A stretch of 15,307 nt of DNA from Desulfobacterales bacterium (GTDB lineage Bacteria; Desulfobacterota; Desulfobacteria; Desulfobacterales; RPRI01), in assembly GCA_020052975.1 (NCBI GenBank), contig JAGVOC010000445.1:1-15307 (forward strand), in the 5' to 3' direction. The notes under the pieces were generated by a model. It had not been told where the DNA came from and searched no databases. It saw only the letters and a list, made by a program, of their open reading frames with translations. The translations under genes and the position numbers were made by a program. Shown here in pieces: positions 1 through 5,768 of the stretch; within the stretch, counting starts at the first letter, position 1; each line of letters begins with the position of its first letter.

Positions 1-1
1 G

Positions 2-256
2 CGGTTTGAAGGTAAATCCATCCACTGCAATGCCCAGATGAATACTCGCCTTATCAAAAAATTTTGTGCTATTGACGCCGAATCACACAAGCTTCTGGAG
101 GTAGCGGTTAACAAGCTGGGCTTGAGCGCCCGGGCCTACAGCCGCATATTAAAGGTTGCCCGCACTATTGCAGATATTGAAGGGGAAGCGTCCATCAAAT
201 CTGCCCATATCTCCGAGGCCATACAATATCGCAGCCTCGACCGCAGAGCGATCTGA
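2..256 (+). CDS. comM: ComM/YifB family Mg-chelatase-like AAA+ ATPase, C-terminal fragment
   Basis: This is the last 84 codons of a gene whose start lies outside the window. The frame is open from base 2 and ends at TGA 254-256. The tail carries the C-terminal hallmarks of the YifB/ComM family: an N-A-Q-M segment, then [19 protein letters not shown] and a terminal [10 protein letters not shown]. In this family the region is the Mg-chelatase C-terminal lid domain behind an N-terminal Lon-like domain and an AAA+ core. ComM is a hexameric helicase that promotes branch migration during integration of transforming DNA; many relatives are simply named YifB. The ATPase motifs are upstream and cannot be checked. 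An internal ATG at 38 is not a likely start, because the family sequence continues upstream in frame. It is the last recognisable housekeeping gene before the repeat-rich gap and the defence genes. Confidence 0.9.
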   Translation, partial: RFEGKSIHCNAQMNTRLIKKFCAIDAESHKLLEVAVNKLGLSARAYSRILKVARTIADIEGEASIKSAHISEAIQYRSLDRRAI

Positions 257-356
257 CCGGCAGAAGAGATCAAGGGGCCAATCGGTAAAACGAGGCGAAA
301 AACTGGCTTAGACTTAATTAATATTCGCTTACACATCTGTCCAAAATAAGATTTTT

Positions 357-440
357 AAAATCTCCCCTGACCCCTCTTTTCCAAAGAGGGGGATTAACGG
401 TATTTTCCCCCTTTGGAAAAGGGGGATCAAGGGGGATTTG
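357..440. repeat. G-rich/C-rich imperfect palindrome (MITE- or REP-like)
   Basis: The left arm (about 357-394) reads as an imperfect reverse complement of the right arm (about 403-440). Both arms contain the core CCTCTTTTCCAAAGAGGGGG or its variant CCCCCTTTGGAAAAGGGGGA, separated by about 10 bases. The arms could form a long hairpin in DNA or RNA. From memory, similar repeats with the core 'CCCCCTTTTCCAAAGGGGG' are scattered through many environmental bacterial genomes. It could also act as the transcript end of comM. No target-site duplication was clear by eye. Confidence 0.65.
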
Positions 441-498
441 AAGGCCACAGCACATGAATCAGCCATTTGGATAGCATATTTTTATAGACGACAACCTC

Positions 499-602
499 GT
501 TTTTCGATATTTTAATGTTAGCAATAAAATCAATATGTTAACCTGTCCAAAAAGATTGTTCTTTAAATGTTTTGGACAGCAATGATTCGCTTATCGAAAA
601 AC
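499..602. repeat. Nested pair of perfect inverted repeats
   Basis: GTTTTTCGATA at 499-509 is the exact reverse complement of TATCGAAAAAC at 592-602. Nested inside, CTGTCCAAAA at 543-552 is the exact reverse complement of TTTTGGACAG at 570-579, with a 17-base loop. Such nesting is typical of a non-coding mobile element (MITE) with terminal and sub-terminal repeats, or of a structured RNA. A further copy of the inner arm lies at 337-346. No transposase gene is present. The identity of the element is unknown. Confidence 0.5.
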
Positions 603-639
603 AGAAACTTATAAACCAATAAGCGTCCCCGATTTTCCC

Positions 640-785
640 GACCTGGCGGCCTTCAGACGGTCTCCCTGCCTGTCGGCAGACAGGTCACGATTCCACCCTT
701 GCCTTCGGCTAGTACTTCTGCTAACGTATCACCATGCGGGCAGGGTTCACGTACAGAGGACTTACACCCTTAAGTTCACGCCCCA
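640..785 (-). mobile_element. Possible group II intron 5' (domain I) remnant
   Basis: Read on the minus strand, bases 711-694 give TAGCCGAAGGCAAGGGTG. From memory this is a characteristic domain I segment of bacterial group II introns. It is followed by a CGTGA run and a TCTGAAGG motif in the order seen in such introns. The preceding part, GGGTGTAAGTCC (minus strand, near 766-755), resembles the intron 5' region. A hairpin, CCTGTC-GGCA-GACAGG (669-684), lies within it. No reverse transcriptase gene and no domain V/VI were found, so it would be a dead fragment. The ends are approximate and the identification rests on recalled similarity only. Confidence 0.42.
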
Positions 786-893
786 TAAATGTAAATAAAT
801 CGAGCGAAAACAGCACAATCCCCGCCCCTAGGAGCGCCCGCCGTCCGTGCCGTGCGCAAAAAAAGAAACAAAAGAATTATGGATAACAAGGAA

Positions 894-901
894 AGAGGAA
901 G
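894..901 (+). promoter_or_regulatory. Ribosome binding site of hsdM
   Basis: AGAGGAAG lies nine bases before the ATG at 911 and matches the Shine-Dalgarno consensus, which supports that start. The same site lies inside a 13-codon ORF (879-920) that ends within the first codons of hsdM. That ORF has no ribosome binding site of its own that I can see. Confidence 0.6.
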
Positions 902-910
902 TCACAAGAT

Positions 911-2026
911 ATGGCACTGAAGAAATCAGAATTATATAGCTCTCTCTGGTCGAGTTGCGATGAACTGCGGGGCGGCATGGATGCCAGCCAGTACAAGGAC
1001 TATGTTCTGGTGATGTTATTCATCAAATACATCAGCGATAAATACGCGGGTGTGCCCTATGCCCCCATCACCATTCCCAAGGGGGCAAGTTTCAAAGATA
1101 TGGTGGCGCTCAAAGGAACGCCCAACATCGGCGATGATATCAATAAGAAAATCATCGGCCCTATTGCGGACGCAAACAAGTTGTCCGACATGCCGGACTT
1201 TAATGATGTGACCAAGCTCGGCAGCGGCAAGGAGATGGTTGACCGCCTAACCAACCTGATCGCCATCTTTGAGAACAAGGCGCTGGACTTCAGCAAGAAC
1301 CGGGCAGAAGGCGATGATATCCTGGGCGATGCCTACGAATACCTGATGCGCCACTTCGCCACGGAAAGCGGCAAGAGCAAGGGTCAGTTCTATACGCCTG
1401 CTGAAGTCAGCCGCATTATGGCAAAGATTATCGGGATTAGTCCCGCCAATACCAGCGCGCAAACAACCGTTTATGACCCCACCTGCGGCTCCGGTTCATT
1501 ACTCTTGAAAGTCGCGGATGAAGCGAAGGACACCCCGGAAAAGAGAATAAGTCTTTACGGACAGGAAAAGGACTCCGCTACTTCCGGTTTGGCTCGCATG
1601 AATATGATTCTGCATGACAACCCCTACCCAGAAATCAAGCAGGGCAATACCCTGGCTAATCCCCTTTTCCTCAATGAGCATGGTGCGTTAAAAACCTTTG
1701 ACTATGTGGTTGCTAATCCGCCGTTCAGTGATAAACGCTGGGGCAATGGCGTGGACGCCGTCGGTGACATTCATGGCCGGTTTAAAGACTATGGCATTCC
1801 CCCTGCGAAAAACGGAGATTACGCTTACCTGCTTCATATTATCCGTTCGCTGAAAAGCAAGGGTAAGGGCGCCTGCATCCTTCCCCACGGGGTTCTGTTC
1901 AGGGGCAACGCGGAAGCGGAGATCCGCCAAGAATATTATCCGCAAGGGGTACATCAAGGGAGTTATCGGCCTGCCTGCCAACCTCTTTTACGGTACGGGC
2001 ATTCCGGCCTGCATTATTGTGATTGA
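911..2026 (+). CDS. hsdM: Type I restriction-modification DNA methyltransferase HsdM, N-terminal part (frameshifted)
   Basis: This is the N-terminal part of an N6-adenine methyltransferase, the modification subunit of a type I system that methylates the site chosen by HsdS. The N-terminal helical region (residues about 1-130) has the usual L-W-x-S-C-D-E-L-R-G-x-M-D and Y-K-D-Y-V-L-x-M-L-F-I-K-Y pattern. Next come F-Y-T-P (160-163), the S-adenosylmethionine-binding D-P-T-C-G-S-G-S (189-196) and the catalytic N-P-P-F (269-272). The start has a good ribosome binding site. After about residue 338 the sequence stops looking like HsdM (tail ...LHYCD) because an extra C near 1927-1928 shifts the frame. 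Skipping it restores reading into the following ORF, giving about 804 residues in total. As it stands this fragment has the catalytic motifs but no C-terminal half. It may reflect a real mutation or a sequencing error. Confidence 0.93.
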   Translation: MALKKSELYSSLWSSCDELRGGMDASQYKDYVLVMLFIKYISDKYAGVPYAPITIPKGASFKDMVALKGTPNIGDDINKKIIGPIADANKLSDMPDFNDVTKLGSGKEMVDRLTNLIAIFENKALDFSKNRAEGDDILGDAYEYLMRHFATESGKSKGQFYTPAEVSRIMAKIIGISPANTSAQTTVYDPTCGSGSLLLKVADEAKDTPEKRISLYGQEKDSATSGLARMNMILHDNPYPEIKQGNTLANPLFLNEHGALKTFDYVVANPPFSDKRWGNGVDAVGDIHGRFKDYGIPPAKNGDYAYLLHIIRSLKSKGKGACILPHGVLFRGNAEAEIRQEYYPQGVHQGSYRPACQPLLRYGHSGLHYCD

Positions 2027-3326
2027 TAAAGAAAATGCCCATAATCGCAAGGGCATTTTCATGATAGATGCCGGTAAGGGCTTTATGAAAGACGGCAATA
2101 AAAACCGGCTCCGCAGTATGGACATTCACAAGATTGTCGATGTCTTCAATAAGCAGACCGAGATTGATAAGTACTCAAAGATGGTGCCCTTCGCCAAAAT
2201 TGAGGAGAACGAATACAACCTGAACATCCCCCGCTATATTGACAGTCAGGAAGCCGAGGATATTCAGGATATTGAAGCTCATCTGCTCGGAGACATTCCC
2301 AATGCTGATATTGAGGTGCTCGAAAACTACTGGACAGTGTACCCGACCCTGAAATCCGCTCTCTTTGGAAAAAGCGCAAGGGCAAAGTATTTCCATTTGA
2401 AGGTGGAAAAAGAGGAGATCAAGCAGACGATCTTTCAGCACCCCGAGTTTGAAACCTTTACCCGCGAGATGAATGCCTTGTTTGCCAAATGGAAAAAGAA
2501 GAGCACTGCTTACCTGAAAGGGCTGCAAACGGGCTTAAAACCCAAACAAGTGATACTTGATCTTTCCGAAAACCTGCTGGCCCTGTACACCGGCAAGAAC
2601 CTGATTGATAAATACGATGTTTATCAGCACCTGATGGACTACTGGGCCGAGGTGATGCAGGATGACTGTTACATCGTCGCCGCTGATGGCTGGAAGGCCG
2701 AGACCTACCGCATAGAGGTTGTGAACAAGCAGAAGAAAAAGGTGGACAAGGGCTGGACTTGTGACCTCGTCCCCAAGGAGCTGGTGATAAACCGCTTCTT
2801 CCTCAAAGAGAAACTCGCCATTGAAGCACTCGAAGCCGAAGGAGAGACCATTGCCGGCCAGCTTACTGAACTGGAAGAAGAACATAGCGGTGAAGAGGGC
2901 TTTTTTGCTGAACTCGACAAGGTAAACAAGGCCAATGTGCAGAACCGGCTGAAAGAGATCAAAGGCGATGCCGACGCCAAGGAAGAGATAAAGGTCTTAA
3001 TGACTTACCTTGACCTTTTTGAACAGCAGGCGGAAACCAACAGGAAAATCAAAGAAGCCACTGCTGAACTGGACAAAAAGCTCTATGCCAAATATCCTAC
3101 GATTACAGAAGACGAGATTAGAACCCTGGTGGTGGATGACAAGTGGATGGCTACCATCGACAAGAACATCCACACTGAAATGGATAGGATCAGTCAGCGG
3201 CTGACCCAGCGGATAAAGGAATTGGCCGAGCGATATGAAACGCCTCTGCCAATGCAGACGGCAGAAGTAGGCAAGCTGGAAAAAAGAGTTAACGCACACC
3301 TGGAAAAGATGGGGTTTGCATTATGA
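2019..3326 (+). CDS. hsdM: Type I HsdM, C-terminal part (downstream of the frameshift)
   Basis: This is the continuation of hsdM in the next frame. The true HsdM sequence resumes at about base 1929 (K-N-I-I-R-K-G-Y-I, then I-G-L-P-A-N-L-F-Y-G-T-G-I-P-A-C-I-I), before the GTG at 2019. That GTG is therefore only the first possible restart, not a natural gene start. The opening V/M-I-D-K-E and R-K-G-I-F-M-I-D-A motifs belong to the end of the methyltransferase domain. The rest, about 330 residues, is mostly helical and charged with long E/K-rich stretches, as expected for the extended C-terminal domain that contacts HsdS. It ends at TGA 3324-3326, which overlaps the next start codon by four bases. 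Without frame correction it lacks the cofactor-binding and catalytic motifs and would be inactive alone. Confidence 0.9.
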   Translation: MIDKENAHNRKGIFMIDAGKGFMKDGNKNRLRSMDIHKIVDVFNKQTEIDKYSKMVPFAKIEENEYNLNIPRYIDSQEAEDIQDIEAHLLGDIPNADIEVLENYWTVYPTLKSALFGKSARAKYFHLKVEKEEIKQTIFQHPEFETFTREMNALFAKWKKKSTAYLKGLQTGLKPKQVILDLSENLLALYTGKNLIDKYDVYQHLMDYWAEVMQDDCYIVAADGWKAETYRIEVVNKQKKKVDKGWTCDLVPKELVINRFFLKEKLAIEALEAEGETIAGQLTELEEEHSGEEGFFAELDKVNKANVQNRLKEIKGDADAKEEIKVLMTYLDLFEQQAETNRKIKEATAELDKKLYAKYPTITEDEIRTLVVDDKWMATIDKNIHTEMDRISQRLTQRIKELAERYETPLPMQTAEVGKLEKRVNAHLEKMGFAL

Positions 3327-4357
3327 ATAAAGAAATACTCACGCTTCCAATGGACTATGCGGATTGGCTTGCCGACCTAAAAAAACGAATCAATGGAGCC
3401 AGACAACGAGCACTTCTTGCCGCAAACCATGAACAGATCCGTCTCTATCATGACATCGGCCGGGAAATTTTGGAGAGGCAAAGTCGTCAGGGCTGGGGAA
3501 CTAAGATTATAGACCGCCTGTCATCAGACCTGCACGAATCCTTTCCTGCCATGAAGGGTTTCTCCAGTCGCAATCTCAAATATATGCAGGTGTTTGCCCG
3601 GCTTTGCCCTGAGCTTCAAATTGGGCAGCAGTCTGCTGCCCAATTGCCATGGTTCCATATTGTCACCCTCTTGACCAAGGTCTCGGACTCGGCTGAGCGG
3701 GAATGGTATGCCGCACAGGCAATCCAGCAGGGGTGGCCGCGCACCACACTGGAAGTGCATATCAAAAACCGGTTGCATCTGCGCCAGGGTGCCGCCATCA
3801 CGAATTTCGATCAAAGACTCGCCGTTCCCCATGCGGACATGGCCATTCAAATTCTCAAAGATCCCTATCATTTCGACTTTCTGGGTCTTGGCGATGAAGC
3901 GCACGAGTGGGATATCGAAAATGCGCTTGTCCGTCACATCACCCGCTTCCTCCTCGAACTGGGTGCGGGCTTCTCTTTTGTTGGCCGCCAGTTTCGTCTG
4001 GAAGTCGAGGGAGATGAATTCTTCATCGACCTGCTCTTTTACCACACTCGCCTCAAGTGCTACATCGTGGTGGAACTCAAGGCCACAGCCTTCAAGCCCG
4101 AACACGCTGGACAGCTCAACTTCTATCTTGCCGCTGTGGATGCCCAGATCAAGGCGCCTGACGACAAACCCACCATCGGACTACTGCTCTGTAAAACCAA
4201 AAAGCGGCTCGTGGCTGAATACGCACTGTCGGGCATAGACAAACCCATGGGTGTTGCCGAATACCAGCTTGTCCGTGCGCTGCCCGAACCGCTCGACACG
4301 TGCCTCCCCAGCATCGAGGAGATAGAAGCGGAGTTGTCGGGAGGTTCGGATGAGTAA
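3323..4357 (+). CDS. YhcG/DUF1016 family PDDEXK nuclease
   Basis: A 344-residue protein of the YhcG family. The N-terminal DUF1016-type helical domain (about 10-160) shows L-Y-x-D-I-G-R-E-I, G-W-G-x-K-I-I-D-R-L-S and F-S-x-R-N-L-K-Y-M. It is followed by a PDDEXK-type nuclease domain (about 175-330). The likely catalytic residues are D236 in F-F-I-D-L-L-F-Y, E251 and K253 in V-V-E-L-K, with E199 and Q264 as supporting positions. Members are often found within or beside type I restriction operons and are thought to be DNA-processing enzymes; a precise role is not established. The ATG overlaps the hsdM stop by four bases and the end overlaps hsdS by eight, so translation of the three is probably coupled. 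All core nuclease residues are present, so it is likely active. Confidence 0.9.
   Translation: MNKEILTLPMDYADWLADLKKRINGARQRALLAANHEQIRLYHDIGREILERQSRQGWGTKIIDRLSSDLHESFPAMKGFSSRNLKYMQVFARLCPELQIGQQSAAQLPWFHIVTLLTKVSDSAEREWYAAQAIQQGWPRTTLEVHIKNRLHLRQGAAITNFDQRLAVPHADMAIQILKDPYHFDFLGLGDEAHEWDIENALVRHITRFLLELGAGFSFVGRQFRLEVEGDEFFIDLLFYHTRLKCYIVVELKATAFKPEHAGQLNFYLAAVDAQIKAPDDKPTIGLLLCKTKKRLVAEYALSGIDKPMGVAEYQLVRALPEPLDTCLPSIEEIEAELSGGSDE
4339..4344 (+). promoter_or_regulatory. Ribosome binding site of hsdS
   Basis: GGGAGG lies five bases upstream of the ATG at 4350, inside the 3' end of the nuclease gene. It supports ATG 4350 as the hsdS start and indicates reinitiation across the eight-base gene overlap. 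Confidence 0.6.
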
Positions 4358-5594
4358 TATTCCGAAGGGATACAAGCAGACAGAGGTGGGGGTTATTCCG
4401 GAGGATTGGGTGGTAAAGGATCTTGGTGTTTGCTTTTCTTTCAGTGGCGGGCACACAGCTTCACGGGCTCAATTATCTAATGATGGATATTGCTATCTAC
4501 ATTACGGTGATATACATGGTTCAACAAAAACATTCATTGATGTGTGTAGCGAGTTTCAGGATATTCCGAAATTAAATATTTCCTTAAACAAGGTTTCTCC
4601 AAAATCACTTTTGAAAGATGGTGATATTGTTTTCGTGGATGCTTCAGAAGATGATGAAGGCACAAGCAAACATATTGTCGTAATAAATAAAGACGACATT
4701 CCGTATATTTCTGGACTTCATACTATTGTTGGTAAAAGCAAAGATGATTCTATCGATAATGGTTACAAAAGATTTTGCTTTCAGTCATCAAACATCAAGA
4801 GTCAATTTAAGTTTTATTCGGTTGGCACAAAAGTAAGCGGGATAAGTAAGACAAATATTTCCAAAATCAAATTTCCCCTCCCTCCCACCAAGGCCGAACA
4901 AACCGCCATTGCCGGTGACTTAAGCGATGCCGATGCCCTGATCCAATCTCTGGAAAAACTCATTGCCAAAAAACGAAACATCAAACAGGGCGCCATGCAG
5001 GAACTGCTCAAACCCAAAGAGGGCTGGGAGGTCAAGAAGTTAGGGGAGATAGGTGAAATAGTAACCGGGGCAACGCCGCCCACTTTAGTTAAAGAATATT
5101 GGAATGGTGACATTCCTTGGATAACCCCTACAGATATTTCTGACAAAAAGGATATTTCAAACTCAGAAAGAGAACTAACAAAGTTAGGTCTTAAAATAAT
5201 CAGAAAATTACCAGCTAACACACTTCTTGTTACTTGTATAGCAAGTATAGGGAAAAATTCGATTCTTCGAAAAAAAGGTGCCTGTAATCAACAAATTAAT
5301 GCCATGATTCCCAATGACAATAATAACGTGGAATTTCTTTACTATTTAATCGAGAACAACAAGCAATATCTGTTGAGCAAAGCAGGAATAACAGCCACTA
5401 ATATCATTTCTAAAAAGGAGTTCTCTGAAATCACTTTTTCAATTCCGCCATTACCAGAACAAACCCGCATCGCCACCATCCTCAGCGACATGGACGCGGA
5501 GATCGAGGCGCTGGAGAAAAAGCTGGCGAAGTACCGCCAGATAAAGCAGGGGATGATGCAGGAATTACTGACCGGGAAGACGAGGCTGATATGA
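4350..5594 (+). CDS. hsdS: Type I restriction-modification specificity subunit HsdS
   Basis: A 414-residue DNA-recognition subunit that directs HsdM and HsdR to a bipartite target. It has the standard two-fold layout: target-recognition domain 1 (about 15-180), a conserved coiled-coil helix (about 180-222, P-L-P-P-T-K-A-E-Q-T-A-I ... I-K-Q-G-A-M-Q-E-L-L), recognition domain 2 (about 225-368) and a second helix (about 366-408, P-P-L-P-E-Q-T-R-I-A-T-I-L ... I-K-Q-G-M-M-Q-E-L-L-T-G-K). Domain 2 has the W-x-G-D-I-P-W-I-T-P-T-D-I signature. The two recognition domains are clearly more AT-rich than the helix-coding segments, as in shuffled HsdS genes. The start is supported by a good ribosome binding site. 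The length is normal and no break is seen. The target sequence cannot be predicted by eye. Confidence 0.95.
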   Translation: MSNIPKGYKQTEVGVIPEDWVVKDLGVCFSFSGGHTASRAQLSNDGYCYLHYGDIHGSTKTFIDVCSEFQDIPKLNISLNKVSPKSLLKDGDIVFVDASEDDEGTSKHIVVINKDDIPYISGLHTIVGKSKDDSIDNGYKRFCFQSSNIKSQFKFYSVGTKVSGISKTNISKIKFPLPPTKAEQTAIAGDLSDADALIQSLEKLIAKKRNIKQGAMQELLKPKEGWEVKKLGEIGEIVTGATPPTLVKEYWNGDIPWITPTDISDKKDISNSERELTKLGLKIIRKLPANTLLVTCIASIGKNSILRKKGACNQQINAMIPNDNNNVEFLYYLIENNKQYLLSKAGITATNIISKKEFSEITFSIPPLPEQTRIATILSDMDAEIEALEKKLAKYRQIKQGMMQELLTGKTRLI

Positions 5595-5684
5595 TCTGCT
5601 TGCGCGAAAAACTGAAATAATGCGTTGAACTATTTTAGTTCTTATGGACAATCTAAAATAATAGCCGTGGTTATTTTAATTTCA

Positions 5685-5750
5685 GAAATCACCGGCGGCA
5701 AGCGGGGCAAGATGTATGTGTTTGCCGCCTATTTGCAGTTGTTCAAATAA
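5685..5750 (+). pseudogene. Short coding relic resembling the C-terminus of a Fic family protein
   Basis: In the 174-base gap between hsdS and hsdR, one frame reads E-I-T-G-G-K-R-G-K-M-Y-V-F-A-A-Y-L-Q-L-F-K followed by TAA. The pattern E-I-T-G-x-x-R-x-x-x-Y-V-F-x-x-Y-L is what I recall from the C-terminal winged-helix end of Fic (AMP-transferase) proteins, which are frequent passengers in type I restriction operons. Nothing recognisable as Fic precedes it: the frame is closed by TGA at about 5612 and the catalytic HPFxxGNGR region is absent. It is best read as the stub of a deleted gene. The match is short, so chance is possible. Confidence 0.4.
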
Positions 5751-5768
5751 TATAGGGTAATCCACGCT

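Larger units (their letters stand above)
257..910. other. Repeat-rich intergenic region at the left edge of the defence region
   Basis: No convincing protein-coding gene is visible in these 654 bases. The stretch contains a large imperfect palindrome (357-440), two nested inverted repeats (499-602), a possible group II intron 5' remnant on the minus strand (about 640-785) and the ribosome-binding region of hsdM. The 10-mer CTGTCCAAAA occurs at 337-346 and 543-552, and ATTCGCTTA also occurs twice (near 322 and 584), so parts may be decayed copies of one mobile sequence. A 13-codon ORF at 879-920 overlaps the hsdM start. The mixture suggests repeated insertions between comM and the restriction operon. 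Confidence 0.6.

Noticed and set aside
1915..1945. Programmed +1 frameshifting as the explanation of the split hsdM
   Set aside because: The site (ATC CGC CAA G) has no slippery run, no stop codon at the shift point and no clear downstream structure. A simple one-base insertion or sequencing error is more likely.
3524..4105. Long minus-strand open frame of 193 codons opposite the YhcG-type nuclease gene
   Set aside because: It lies entirely antisense to a recognised gene, has no family resemblance and no ribosome binding site. Its openness follows from the codon use of the plus-strand gene.
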